62,282 bases of DNA from an uncultured Bacteroidales bacterium (GCA_946185745.1 CAMHKQ010000010.1:1-62282); one strand, 5' to 3'; counted from the stretch's first letter, positions 17,970-26,701 are shown. Translations and numbers: made by a program. The notes: a model not told the origin generated them from the letters alone.

Positions 17970-17974
17970 CTTTG
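17967..17974 (+). promoter_or_regulatory. TAnnTTTG promoter box for divIC
   Basis: TAACTTTG, whose first three bases are the kinase stop codon; 8 nt before the divIC ATG. Confidence 0.65.
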
Positions 17975-17982
17975 TCGGCGTT

Positions 17983-18312
17983 ATGGCAAAATCTTTCTTC
18001 GACAATCTCTGGGACAGGAGCAAGGACGGCAGCAAGGGCGACAGGCGCGGTTTTCTGCGTTTCGTCATAATCGCCACCGCCATCTTCGTGATTATCCTCC
18101 TGGTCAAGAAAGACTCCATTATCAACTGGGCCCGGAGCGGTGTGGAGCTCGGGCGCCAGAAAAGGGAGATGGAGTATTACCGCCGCGAAATCAAGAAGCT
18201 GGACCTCCAGATAGAAGGCCTTTCCACCAATCGCGATTCGATGGAAACATACGCCCGGGAGCAGTTCCATTTCGCCAAACCCGGGGACGACGTCTACATC
18301 CTCGAAAAATAA
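17983..18312 (+). CDS. divIC: Septum formation initiator FtsB/DivIC
   Basis: A 109-residue single-pass division protein. A short charged cytoplasmic N-terminus is followed by one membrane helix (about residues 25-41, RFVIIATAIFVIILLV) and a periplasmic coiled coil (EMEYYRREIKKLDLQIEGL). The conserved C-terminal part is YAREQFHFAKPGDDVYIL, typical of FtsB/DivIC. It works with FtsL and FtsQ/DivIB in the divisome. It has its own promoter box overlapping the preceding stop codon. Confidence 0.9.
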   Translation: MAKSFFDNLWDRSKDGSKGDRRGFLRFVIIATAIFVIILLVKKDSIINWARSGVELGRQKREMEYYRREIKKLDLQIEGLSTNRDSMETYAREQFHFAKPGDDVYILEK

Positions 18313-19212
18313 TCAGGCGGCCGGGAACAGCGGTTCCACCGGGTCGCAGTTGCCCTGGGGCGACTGCGGCTTGATTTTCTTGAATGCCAGTATCACAATG
18401 ACAAGCACCGCCAGCGCCAGCACGAACCAGCCCCAGTAGCCGTTCCCGAGGATGTCTTTCCAGTTGTCGGCCTCGGCGAATTCGGGTATCTGCCCTATGA
18501 CGAGTGCCACGGTGTTGTTCGCGAAATGCATCAGCATGGTTAGCTTGAGCGAGCCGGTCTTGTAATAGACGTATCCAAAAAGGCAGCCCAGGATGAAGGC
18601 CGGAATGGCCTGCCAGGGGTTCAGGTGGATTAGCGCGAAGAACGCCGCCGAAATCACTATCGCCCAGACGGGTTTAGTCTTGCGGGAATTCAGCAGGCCG
18701 CGGAGTATCATGCCCCTGCACAGCCATTCCTCGAAGAACGGGGCCATTATGCTCACGCACAGGAAGTCTACCCACAGTTCGCCTCCGGTGAGGCTCTGCA
18801 TCACGCTCTCGAGCCATTCCGGCATCGGGGGCAGCAGGGCGCCGATTGCATCTGAAGAGAAGCTGGCGGCAATGGTTCCGACCACCACAAGAAGGGCGCA
18901 CAGAAGGGCTCCGAGGGGGGCGAAGTTGTTGCTGTCGAGCTTGAACCCCTGTTTTTCGTATGAGTTGCCGCGGCTCTTGTAAGCGGCGTACATCATTGCC
19001 GGGATGAACTGGAGGGGATAGGCTATAAGCATGGCATATTCGGTTCCCGCTTCCTTGCCCATGGCGAGGGTGAAGACAGAGGTGACGAGGGTGCCGACCA
19101 GGGTGCCGGCAATGAGCCACGCTATGAGGATGAATATATCAGCCACGCCCGGCACATACCAGGTGTGGTTTTCGAGAACCCTGAAGTTCCCGCGCTTGAA
19201 CGGATTTGCCAT
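18313..19212 (-). CDS. CPBP family intramembrane glutamic protease
   Basis: A 299-residue multi-pass membrane protein with the Abi/CPBP (Rce1-like) motifs: EEWLCRGMILRGLL, FALIHLNPWQ and HFANNTVAL. The family includes CAAX-type proteases and bacteriocin-immunity proteins; the substrate is unknown. A C-terminal hydrophobic helix precedes a short Pro-rich tail (FKKIKPQSPQGN). It starts 2 bp after the upstream nucleotidyltransferase stop, so they probably share a transcript, and it ends directly against the divIC stop on the other strand. Confidence 0.88.
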   Translation of the reverse strand: MANPFKRGNFRVLENHTWYVPGVADIFILIAWLIAGTLVGTLVTSVFTLAMGKEAGTEYAMLIAYPLQFIPAMMYAAYKSRGNSYEKQGFKLDSNNFAPLGALLCALLVVVGTIAASFSSDAIGALLPPMPEWLESVMQSLTGGELWVDFLCVSIMAPFFEEWLCRGMILRGLLNSRKTKPVWAIVISAAFFALIHLNPWQAIPAFILGCLFGYVYYKTGSLKLTMLMHFANNTVALVIGQIPEFAEADNWKDILGNGYWGWFVLALAVLVIVILAFKKIKPQSPQGNCDPVEPLFPAA

Positions 19213-19213
19213 A

Positions 19214-20146
19214 TCAATAGAGCGGGGAGGGGTAGACTCCTTTCTTTACGAGTTCGGCGAATTTCGCCACCACGCCGGGACGGTCTTCCTTGTAGGTGAC
19301 CCCGAACCAGCGGGACGGGGTGGAAAGGACCTCGCAGACGGCTTTGCCTTCCTTGACGATGCAGTCTACGGCGTAAGGGATGTAGTACTCGCTCTTGAGC
19401 TCCTGGCCGTGCTCCCGGAGGAAGGTCTTGAAGGAAGCCTCGCTCTTTTGGAAGTAGTCCGGGGTGAAGCCCCACATGTTCATGGAGCAGAGGGCCTTGG
19501 CGGCCAGTTTCACGTGTTCTTCGCCGGAGACGGAGTTGTTGCCGTAGACATTGCCGTCTTCTTCCTTGGCGATGCTCAGGTGCTCGGCAATGCCGGTGAG
19601 GATGTTCTTGTCGTCGTAGAAGCAGATGCCACGGGACACGCTGCCGTTTTCGGAAAGGGTGTTCTCCAGCTCGAAGCCGACGATGCAGAAAGCGCCTTCC
19701 TTGCCGTCGTGGGCGCGACACCAGTCTCCCAGGATCTTGAAGGAGTCTTTGCCGTAAAAGTCGTCTCCGTTGATGACGGCGAAGGGTTCATGGATGACAT
19801 CTTTGGCCATCAGGACGGCGTGGGCGGTGCCCCAGGGTTTCTGGCGCTCCGGATTCACGGCGTAGCCCGCAGGAATCTTGCTCAGTTCCTGGGTGACGAA
19901 TACGAACTCAAGGGGCTCTCCGTCGATGGCCTTGACGTTGCCGTACTGCTTGCGGACGTGCTTCTCCATGTCTTCCTTGAAATGCTCACGGACGATGTAG
20001 ACAACCTTGCCGAAACCGGCCTCTACGGCGTCATGAATGGAATAGTCGATGATGGTTTCGCCGTTGGGGCCGAGGCCGTCCATCTGCTTGAGCCCGCCGT
20101 AACGGCTGCCCATGCCTGCTGCAAGTACCAGAAGTGTTGGTTTCAT
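19214..20146 (-). CDS. NTP-transferase family sugar-phosphate nucleotidyltransferase
   Basis: A 310-residue protein with an N-terminal nucleotidyltransferase signature (LVLAAGMGSRYGGLKQM) and the metal-binding INGDDFYG. This layout matches sugar-1-phosphate nucleotidyltransferases such as those making UDP- or dTDP-sugars, but the sugar cannot be assigned. It is distinct from the MurU-like enzyme encoded divergently next to it. A TATATTTG box lies 27 nt before the ATG. It is followed by the CPBP protease gene. Confidence 0.82.
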   Translation of the reverse strand: MKPTLLVLAAGMGSRYGGLKQMDGLGPNGETIIDYSIHDAVEAGFGKVVYIVREHFKEDMEKHVRKQYGNVKAIDGEPLEFVFVTQELSKIPAGYAVNPERQKPWGTAHAVLMAKDVIHEPFAVINGDDFYGKDSFKILGDWCRAHDGKEGAFCIVGFELENTLSENGSVSRGICFYDDKNILTGIAEHLSIAKEEDGNVYGNNSVSGEEHVKLAAKALCSMNMWGFTPDYFQKSEASFKTFLREHGQELKSEYYIPYAVDCIVKEGKAVCEVLSTPSRWFGVTYKEDRPGVVAKFAELVKKGVYPSPLY

Positions 20147-20173
20147 ATGGTTACGTTTTAATTGTCCGGATTA

Positions 20174-20181
20174 CAAATATA
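20174..20181 (-). promoter_or_regulatory. TAnnTTTG promoter box for the nucleotidyltransferase-CPBP unit
   Basis: TATATTTG on the minus strand, 27 nt before the ATG at 20146, leaving a leader of about 20 nt. Confidence 0.6.
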
Positions 20182-20203
20182 CTATTTTCCCGCGGAAAAA
20201 ACT

Positions 20204-20211
20204 TATTTTTG
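20204..20211 (+). promoter_or_regulatory. TAnnTTTG promoter box for the MurU-like gene
   Basis: TATTTTTG, 7 nt before the ATG at 20219. It makes the in-frame TTG at 20162 an unlikely start. Confidence 0.65.
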
Positions 20212-20218
20212 CGTAAGT

Positions 20219-20941
20219 ATGAAAGCTCTAATCTTCGCCGCGGGCCTCGGAACCAGGCTCAAACCCCTCACCGACAGCATTCCAAAGGCGCTGGTACCGG
20301 TCGGGGGAGTGCCCATGCTGGAAAGGGTCATCCTCAAGTTCAAGGCGGCCGGTTTCACCGAAATGGTCGTGAACACCTGCTACTTCGCCGACAAGGTGGA
20401 GAACTTCCTTGCGGAAAAAGACAATTTCGGCATGGACATCCGCATCTCGCGCGAGCCGGGGCCGGAGCCGTTCGAGACCGGCGGGGGAATCAAATTCGCC
20501 CGCACCCTCCTCGAAGACGGGGAACCTTTCCTGGCCTACAACGTGGACATCCTTTCAGACGTCGACCTGTGCGCTTTTATAGCGCAGGCAGATCCGGGAG
20601 CCCTCGCCAACCTTCTGGTCACCGCTCCGCGCGATACCGACGACCGCTTCTTCCTCTTCGACGACGGAATGCGCCTTTCCGGCTGGACCAACATCCGCAC
20701 CGGGGCGGTGCGGGGGAATCCCGGTCCCGGCTGCCGCCGCATGTCCTTCTGCGGTATCCACCTGGTATCTCCGGAAATCTTCCCGCTTCTCGAGTCGTGG
20801 CCCGAGCGCTTTTCAATTACCGATTTCTACATCGAATCCTCCGCTGCGCATACAATCCGGGGCGTTGAGGCCAAGGACCTCAAACTTATAGACATAGGCA
20901 GCCCCGAAGCCCTCGGCAGGGCGGAGCTGCTGTTCCGCTAA
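20219..20941 (+). CDS. MurU-like sugar-1-phosphate nucleotidyltransferase
   Basis: A 240-residue enzyme with the signature AAGLGTRLKPLTDSIPKAL, the sugar-phosphate region EPGPEPFETGGGIKFA and the metal-site AYNVDILSDVDL. Close in length and layout to MurU, which turns MurNAc-1-phosphate into UDP-MurNAc during peptidoglycan recycling. An AmgK-like kinase nearby (16956-17969) supports that reading, though mannose- or GlcNAc-1-phosphate transferases have similar sequences. The start is fixed by a promoter box 7 nt upstream. The 3' end overlaps the convergent rhomboid gene by 4 bp. Confidence 0.75.
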   Translation: MKALIFAAGLGTRLKPLTDSIPKALVPVGGVPMLERVILKFKAAGFTEMVVNTCYFADKVENFLAEKDNFGMDIRISREPGPEPFETGGGIKFARTLLEDGEPFLAYNVDILSDVDLCAFIAQADPGALANLLVTAPRDTDDRFFLFDDGMRLSGWTNIRTGAVRGNPGPGCRRMSFCGIHLVSPEIFPLLESWPERFSITDFYIESSAAHTIRGVEAKDLKLIDIGSPEALGRAELLFR

Positions 20942-21549
20942 AATCCAAGCTGGGCAAGGAAATGCTGGAAAATGTCGGGGCGGAAAACCAGCGGGAAGAG
21001 CAAGCCGTAAACGGCGCCCCAGAAGTGGGCGGTATGGCCGATGTTGTCCATGTTGCGCTTTGCCATATACCAGCAGTACAGCAGATATAACGGCGCAAAG
21101 ATGTACCCCGGCACCGGAATGGGTATCAGGTAGATGTAGATTCCCATCTTCGGCTCGAAGAGTATCGATGCGAAAAGGATGGCGGAAACGGCCCCGGACG
21201 CACCCACGGCGCTGTAATTCCAGTCGTCCCTGTGTTTGACAAGATCCCAGACCGTGGACACGGCGATGGCGCTAACGTACAGGATCAGGTACAGAATGAT
21301 GCCAAGGATGTCTCCGAACGCCACTGCAAAATACTGCTCCACCACTCTGCCGAAAAAGAAGAGCGTGAGCATGTTGAAGAACAGATGCCCCCAGCCGCCG
21401 TGGACCAACCCGTAGGTCAGCATCCTGTACCACTCCTTCCTGTGCCATACCGAGTATGCATGGAAAAGCAGCTTGTCGGTATTGAGCGTCCCGGTGAAGC
21501 AAAGGATGCTCACCAGGCAGGTAATTGCTATGAGGATGACGGTTGCCAT
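20938..21549 (-). CDS. Rhomboid family intramembrane serine protease
   Basis: A 203-residue, six-helix membrane protein. The active-site Ser lies in GASGAVSAILFA and the partner His in GHTAHFWGAVYG. An Arg/Trp-containing first loop (HAYSVWHRKEWYRM) and HGGWGHLFFNML, carrying the conserved HxxxN, are also present. It cleaves membrane-spanning substrates that cannot be predicted here. It starts 8 bp after the CDF transporter stop, so the two are likely co-transcribed. Confidence 0.92.
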   Translation of the reverse strand: MATVILIAITCLVSILCFTGTLNTDKLLFHAYSVWHRKEWYRMLTYGLVHGGWGHLFFNMLTLFFFGRVVEQYFAVAFGDILGIILYLILYVSAIAVSTVWDLVKHRDDWNYSAVGASGAVSAILFASILFEPKMGIYIYLIPIPVPGYIFAPLYLLYCWYMAKRNMDNIGHTAHFWGAVYGLLFPLVFRPDIFQHFLAQLGF

Positions 21550-21557
21550 GTTTCAGC

Positions 21558-22661
21558 TCAGTCGCTGTAATTGTGGTCGATGACAATGCTTACCGGAATA
21601 CCCGGAACGGCCGCTTTCAGCTGCTCCAGCAGCAGGCATACAAATGCCGCATCATCCGTGACGCTGCGGTCGGGAACGACATCGACTGATATGCTGCCGG
21701 CGGATTCGTCGTAGTAGAATCCGTGAACCTGGATGATGTGCTCCTGCCGGGCCAGGGTCTGAACGACATCTTTCTGCAACCGGGCGTTCTTGTCATCACC
21801 GGTGGCATTGGCATAGACGCCTACAGTCATGATTATGCCGTGATTGGCCATCATCATTTCCGTGATCCTGCGGGTGAGGCTATGAATCTGGCGGGCGGTC
21901 ATAGTGTCCTGTACGGCGACATGAAGCGATCCGATGGACAGGTTGGGGCCATAGCCGTGCAGAATGATGTCAAACACCCCCTGTACGCCTTCCACCGCGG
22001 AGACCTCCGTCTTGATTGCGTGGATCAGTTCCGGGGAGACCTTGGCTCCCAACAGCTGATTTATCGGCGAAGCCAGCATCTCGATACCGGCCTTGATGAT
22101 GAGCAGTGAAATAAGCGCGCCCAGATACCCGTCCAGCGACACGTTCCAGATGAGCATGATCCCTGCGGAAATAAGCGTGGCCAGGGTGATTACGGCATCG
22201 AAAAGCGCATCGGAGCCGGAGGCCACGAGCGCGTCGCTGTCCAGCTTCTTCCCCTGCCGGCGGACATACCATCCCAGCACCAGTTTGGTCACAATGGCGG
22301 CGATTATTACAATCAGCGTTACAGTGGTGTAGTCGGGTTCCGTGGGGTTGATAATCTTCTTGATGGATTCAACCAGCGATGTGACACCCGTGGTGAGCAC
22401 TATGACGGCGATAATGATAGCCGTGAAATACTCCACCCGGCCGTAGCCGAAAGGATGTTTGTTGTCTGCCGGCCGGACAGACAGTTTGGTGCCGATGATG
22501 GTGATTACGCTGGACAGGGCGTCGCTGAGGTTGTTTACGGCGTCCAGAATCACGGCGACGGAATGGGCCAGCAGGCCTACCAAGGCCTTGAATCCTGCCA
22601 GCAGGACATTGGTCACAATTCCTACTACGCTGGTGCGGATGATCTGTTTGGAGCGATCCAT
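21558..22661 (-). CDS. Cation diffusion facilitator (CDF) family metal transporter
   Basis: A 367-residue inner-membrane proton/metal antiporter, probably exporting Zn2+, Fe2+ or Mn2+. Six membrane helices carry the paired metal ligands DAVNNLSDALSS (helix II) and SGSDALFDA (helix V), with the HPFGYGRVEY loop between helices II and III. A cytoplasmic ferredoxin-like domain lies at about 220-310. An extra C-terminal stretch of about 65 residues extends beyond the usual CDF end. It sits 13 bp downstream of the GNAT-GPx fusion gene. Confidence 0.92.
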   Translation of the reverse strand: MDRSKQIIRTSVVGIVTNVLLAGFKALVGLLAHSVAVILDAVNNLSDALSSVITIIGTKLSVRPADNKHPFGYGRVEYFTAIIIAVIVLTTGVTSLVESIKKIINPTEPDYTTVTLIVIIAAIVTKLVLGWYVRRQGKKLDSDALVASGSDALFDAVITLATLISAGIMLIWNVSLDGYLGALISLLIIKAGIEMLASPINQLLGAKVSPELIHAIKTEVSAVEGVQGVFDIILHGYGPNLSIGSLHVAVQDTMTARQIHSLTRRITEMMMANHGIIMTVGVYANATGDDKNARLQKDVVQTLARQEHIIQVHGFYYDESAGSISVDVVPDRSVTDDAAFVCLLLEQLKAAVPGIPVSIVIDHNYSD

Positions 22662-22674
22662 GGAATTATTCCCG

Positions 22675-24012
22675 CTACAACATTGAGTTTATGTCCTGCT
22701 CGATATCTTTCGGCTCCGTGGTGGGCGCGTAGCGCTTGACAACCGAGCCGTCGCGGCAGATGAGGAACTTGGTGAAGTTCCAGAGGATGTCGCTGTCTTT
22801 CTCGACACTCTTGCTGAGACCCTTGAGCATTGTATGCGTTGCCTTGGCCTTCAGGCCTTTATACTCTTCGGTGGGCGCCTGTGCCTTAAGATACTCGAAG
22901 ATGGGCTCGGCGTTTGCGCCGTTCACATCGACCTTGGCCATCAGCTGGAAGGTGACGCCATGGTTGATGCGGCAGAATTCGGCAATTTCCTCGTCGGTGC
23001 CGGGCTCCTGGTGGGCAAACTGGTCGCAGGGGAAGCCTACGATGACCAGTCCCTGGTCTTTATACTTCTGATAGAGGGCCTCAAGGCCGTCATACTGAGG
23101 GGTGAAACCGCACTTGGAGGCGGTGTTGACAATCATCAGGACCTTGCCTTCGTACTGTGCGAAGTCCATCTCCGCGCCCTTGTTGTTCAGGGCTTTGAAA
23201 TCATAAATTTTTGCCATGTTTATCTTTTTATGTTGTACAGACTCATTCATTTTGCCTGCGTTCATGGTGCAATCCTGCAGGAACTTGCCATCCTGGTAGC
23301 AATACTGGCAGTAGTCGAAGTTGATGCTGCCGTCTGCGTCGTGACCGCAGTCTTCGTCTTTGGTGAGCGGCATGCCGCAGCTCTGGCAGAACTGGGGCAG
23401 CTGGCCGGGAGCCAGGTGCTTCTCCTTGGGTGGGAAACCGGCATCGTAGGCCGCAAAGGCTTCCGGCTGTGCATCGGCCGCAAAGTAGCCTGCGGGAGGG
23501 CAGTAAGTGCCTTCACGGTCTCCCCAATAGCCGGGAATCAGCTCCTGCGCCAGGAAGTAGGGGACCTCGGCATCCGCCGGCTCACCGTGATAATGGATGC
23601 GGAGCTTGCTGGCCAGGTCGAAACCGGCGTGCCTGTAGAACTCGATGTTGCCTTCCATCTGCAGCAGGCCGATGCCCATTTCTTTCGCTTTTTCCAGCGC
23701 GTACCGCAGGAGCTTGAGGCCATAGCCTTTGCGCTTGCAGTCCGGATGGATGCTGACGGGCCCGAAGGTCCAGGAAGGGAAGGAGGTCCCGTCGGCCAGC
23801 GTTATTTCGGCCTTGGAGAACATTATGTGGCCGATAATCCGGCCGTCTTCCTCCATCACGAAGTCCAGCTCCGGTATGAAAGCCGGATTGCTCCTGTACT
23901 GATTGAGCACAAAATGTTCCTGGCATCCGGGGCGATACACGTTCCAGAATGCTTCCCGCGTGAGGTTTTCCACCTCCCGCCAGTCTTGGGGTTGTTCCAG
24001 TCTGATACTCAT
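22675..24012 (-). CDS. Three-domain fusion: GNAT acetyltransferase, zinc ribbon, glutathione peroxidase
   Basis: One uninterrupted 445-codon frame. Residues 1-205 are a GNAT acetyltransferase (acetyl-CoA loop near VSIHPDCKRKGYGLKLL). Residues about 210-250 are a zinc-ribbon (CQSCGMPL and CQYC pairs). Residues 266-445 are a full-length glutathione peroxidase beginning MAKIYDFKAL, with peroxidatic Cys301 in NTASKCGFTPQY and the downstream WNFTKF. The zinc-ribbon module is cut short just before the peroxidase. An internal ATG (23217) could start a free peroxidase, and stops in the other two frames lie just before it, so a frameshift-made fusion is possible. Neighbours are a CDF exporter and a GNAT remnant. 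Confidence 0.8.
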   Translation of the reverse strand: MSIRLEQPQDWREVENLTREAFWNVYRPGCQEHFVLNQYRSNPAFIPELDFVMEEDGRIIGHIMFSKAEITLADGTSFPSWTFGPVSIHPDCKRKGYGLKLLRYALEKAKEMGIGLLQMEGNIEFYRHAGFDLASKLRIHYHGEPADAEVPYFLAQELIPGYWGDREGTYCPPAGYFAADAQPEAFAAYDAGFPPKEKHLAPGQLPQFCQSCGMPLTKDEDCGHDADGSINFDYCQYCYQDGKFLQDCTMNAGKMNESVQHKKINMAKIYDFKALNNKGAEMDFAQYEGKVLMIVNTASKCGFTPQYDGLEALYQKYKDQGLVIVGFPCDQFAHQEPGTDEEIAEFCRINHGVTFQLMAKVDVNGANAEPIFEYLKAQAPTEEYKGLKAKATHTMLKGLSKSVEKDSDILWNFTKFLICRDGSVVKRYAPTTEPKDIEQDINSML

Positions 24013-24284
24013 AGTTCCAATCTTAATACGCGTATTGGGGTGTCCCTGCCCTGATCAAGGTCTACGACCGTCTCGCCGGTGGGGATGAAACCGGAGCGCT
24101 TCCGTGCAGATGCCCCGGTTCCAGTATGGCCTGCCCACCCAGTAACCGATGAGAGGCTCTCCTCCACGCTTTTGTGCGGCGGCCAGCCGGCACGGGGACC
24201 GACCTCCTGGTCGCTGGCGTATTTGTACAGCGCCGGGGCATCGCTCTCCAGCCAGGGGCGCAAAAAAATCGTGTCGCAAGCCAT
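24009..24284 (-). pseudogene. Internally deleted GNAT acetyltransferase remnant
   Basis: The N-terminus (FLRPWLESDAPALYKYASD) is a typical RimJ/RimL-type GNAT start. After KSVEES the frame changes: the acetyl-CoA loop (GYWVGRPYWNRGICTEAL) is readable only in a shifted frame. A GNAT-like C-terminus (GFIPTGETVVDL...VLRLEL) then returns in the first frame. The total of about 91 codons is half the family length, so the middle has been deleted. Its last codons overlap the next ATG by 4 bp. Confidence 0.7.
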
Positions 24285-24285
24285 A

Positions 24286-24630
24286 TTACTTGTTCTTTCT
24301 TATCCGGTTAGGAATTACATCCGGCAGCACGATGGACAGTTCCATGAAGCCCGCATACTCGCCGTCATCATACCACGGTGTTTGAAAGATAAGCTTCTTC
24401 AGCCCTTCTTTCTCCACGGTATATATGTTGGTACGCGGATTCTTGAGCATGTCGTCCAGTAAGGACCGTGCCGGCTCCGGATGACAGTCCAGGACATTGT
24501 GGCCAAGTATTTCGCCCTGCCCCGGCTTTATGAATGTTCTCCTGGACTTCTCATTCATATCCAGGATTGTACCGTCTTTTGCGCAGACGGTGACCGCAAT
24601 GTCTGCACTTTCAAAGTAATCTCGTTCCAT
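24286..24630 (-). CDS. Stand-alone PAS domain protein
   Basis: A 114-residue protein that is essentially one PAS fold: VTVCAKDGTILDMNEKS, then GHNVLDCHPEP, a helix, and LIFQTPWYDDGEYAGFMELS. It binds a small ligand or senses redox state in related proteins, but has no kinase, cyclase or DNA-binding domain, so its output is unknown. It is divergent from the TonB receptor gene, with 106 bp between starts, and is the first gene of a minus-strand set including the GNAT remnant, fusion gene and CDF exporter. Confidence 0.82.
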   Translation of the reverse strand: MERDYFESADIAVTVCAKDGTILDMNEKSRRTFIKPGQGEILGHNVLDCHPEPARSLLDDMLKNPRTNIYTVEKEGLKKLIFQTPWYDDGEYAGFMELSIVLPDVIPNRIRKNK

Positions 24631-24720
24631 AGTTATGAATAATGGCTACAAACTGAAATCCTTTATTGCCATAAAGGTACAATTATTCCCTGATTATGTC
24701 AAATCGGAGGCGGAAATACT

Positions 24721-24728
24721 TATCTTTG
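24721..24728 (+). promoter_or_regulatory. TAnnTTTG promoter box for the TonB receptor operon
   Basis: TATCTTTG, 8 nt before the ATG at 24737, predicting a leaderless mRNA. It excludes the upstream in-frame start at 24635. Confidence 0.65.
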
Positions 24729-24736
24729 CCATTGTT

Positions 24737-26701
24737 ATGAGAAATCGACTGCCGATATTCCTGCTTTTTCTCTCATTTACCGCCCACGCCCAGCAGGTGG
24801 ATACGCTGGACGCGTCCGTGGCTTCTTCCCGGGTGCAGGCAAATTATCTCTCGAAGGGAAAAGATTTACGTACTGAAATCATTTCTTCGGCAGGATTGAT
24901 GAAAATGGCCTGCTGCAACCTGGCCGAGAGTTTCGAAAACTCCGCCAGTGTGACGGTCGGCTATTCCGATGCCACGACCGGAGCCCGTCAGATCCGTCTT
25001 CTGGGCTTGTCCGGTGTCTACACGCAAATGCTGGATGAAAACCGCCCCGTGATGCGCGGACTCTCATCCCCTTACGGCCTTTCTTACACTCCCGGTTCCT
25101 GGCTGGAGAGCATCCAGATTGCCAAAGGTTCACCGTCCGTTATCAACGGAGCGGAGTCCATCACAGGCCAGATCAACCTCGAACATCGCAAGCCCACGGA
25201 CGAAAAACCTCTTTTCGTGAACGGCTCCGTGATGTCGGATACCAAGACCGACCTCAACATCCTTTCTTCCCTCCAATTGTCGGACAAGTTCTACACCATT
25301 CTGATGGGGCATGTCGACGGCAATTGGAAAACACACGACATGAACGGTGACGGCTTCGTGGACGAACCCGGCCTGCTGCAGTTCAACCTGGCGAACCGCT
25401 GGCTTTACTACACGCCGGACTGGCAGGTCCGCTGGGGGGTCCGGGCTATCAGGGACACCCGTAAGGGCGGCCAGATGGAAGGTCCCTGGAAATCCGACGT
25501 AATCAATTCCTCGCTGAACGGCTATGTCAAAGTCGCCAGGTCCCTGCGGGAAGACGGCTCCGCCAGCATTGCCATGGTGGGAGATTACACGCTCCAGAAG
25601 ATGGATGCGGGCTTTGGCGTCAATGCCTATAATGCCTTGCAGCACAGTGCTTTCCTGAACTTGATTTACCGAAACCGCTTCGACGGGCATCACGATTTGA
25701 CCGCCGGCATCAACGCTACGATTGATAGGTGGACCGAAGACGTCGTTGCCGGCGGGCAGCAATTGAGCGGTATCCTGACGGACTGTTCCCAATGGTCTCC
25801 CTATGTAGAATACACTTTCAAGGCGGAAGAGAAATTTTCCTTCATTGCCGGCATGGCCGGATATTTCGGCGGAGCTTTTTTCCCCGTACCGCGCCTGACT
25901 ATCAAATATCAGCCTTTTGAGGCACTCGTCCTCCGCGCCAACGGCGGCCGCGGTATCCGGCGAGCCAACCCTGTCGTAGACAATATCGGCATCCTGTCTA
26001 CGGGAAAGGCCATTTCCGGGGACTTGACTTCCCGGCCTTTGGAAGACTCGTGGACCTTTGGTGGCAACGCCACGCTCCATTTCACGGAAACTACATACCT
26101 GAGTCTGGACTTCTTCCGTACGCAGTTTTCGCAGCAGCTCCTTTTGGACCGCGAAAGCGCCACCGACATCCGGTTTTATTTGCTGGACGGTCACGAATCC
26201 CGGTCCGACACTTTCCAGGCGGACTTCTCGACGGAGCCTGTGGAACGCCTGAGTTTCACCCTTACCGGGCGATATACGGACGCCCGTGTCTGGCAGCCAT
26301 CCGGGCAGGTACGGGAAGCCGCCCTGACAAGCCGGTTCAAGGGCGTTTTCAATGCCCAGTATAAAACGCGCCTGAGCAAATGGATTTTCGATTTCACGGC
26401 ATCTGTAAACGGTCCTGCCCGCGTCTATGATTTTATGCGGACCCTTACGGATGAGAGCGGCGCCATTCTGTATCCGGATGGTCAGACCGCCGTTTATCCG
26501 CTGCTTTACGCCCAGATTACCCGGCGCTTCAAAGGCTTCGACATTTATGTCGGCGGGGAGAACCTGACGAACTACACCCAGCCCCTGCCCATCATCAGCG
26601 CGGCCGACCCATATAGCACGACTTTTGATGCAGCCTCAGTCTGGGGGCCTCTTATGGGCGCCAAGTTTTATGCCGGATTCCGCATAACCATCTGGAAATA
26701 A
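24737..26701 (+). CDS. TonB-dependent outer-membrane receptor
   Basis: A 654-residue receptor with signal peptide (MRNRLPIFLLFLSFTAHAQ). The plug domain (about 30-165) includes RQIRLLGLSGVYTQMLDENRP and GAESITGQINLEHRKP; a 22-strand-type barrel ends in FYAGFRITIWK. The plug lacks the carboxypeptidase-like extension of SusC proteins, and the layout resembles metal/siderophore receptors. The next genes encode an HMA-domain protein and a HydE-like enzyme, suggesting a metal substrate (inference). The start is set by the promoter box 8 nt upstream. Confidence 0.9.
   Translation: MRNRLPIFLLFLSFTAHAQQVDTLDASVASSRVQANYLSKGKDLRTEIISSAGLMKMACCNLAESFENSASVTVGYSDATTGARQIRLLGLSGVYTQMLDENRPVMRGLSSPYGLSYTPGSWLESIQIAKGSPSVINGAESITGQINLEHRKPTDEKPLFVNGSVMSDTKTDLNILSSLQLSDKFYTILMGHVDGNWKTHDMNGDGFVDEPGLLQFNLANRWLYYTPDWQVRWGVRAIRDTRKGGQMEGPWKSDVINSSLNGYVKVARSLREDGSASIAMVGDYTLQKMDAGFGVNAYNALQHSAFLNLIYRNRFDGHHDLTAGINATIDRWTEDVVAGGQQLSGILTDCSQWSPYVEYTFKAEEKFSFIAGMAGYFGGAFFPVPRLTIKYQPFEALVLRANGGRGIRRANPVVDNIGILSTGKAISGDLTSRPLEDSWTFGGNATLHFTETTYLSLDFFRTQFSQQLLLDRESATDIRFYLLDGHESRSDTFQADFSTEPVERLSFTLTGRYTDARVWQPSGQVREAALTSRFKGVFNAQYKTRLSKWIFDFTASVNGPARVYDFMRTLTDESGAILYPDGQTAVYPLLYAQITRRFKGFDIYVGGENLTNYTQPLPIISAADPYSTTFDAASVWGPLMGAKFYAGFRITIWK

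Noticed and set aside
18313..19212. Abi-type phage defence gene
   Set aside because: CPBP motifs are general protease motifs; no defence genes lie nearby.
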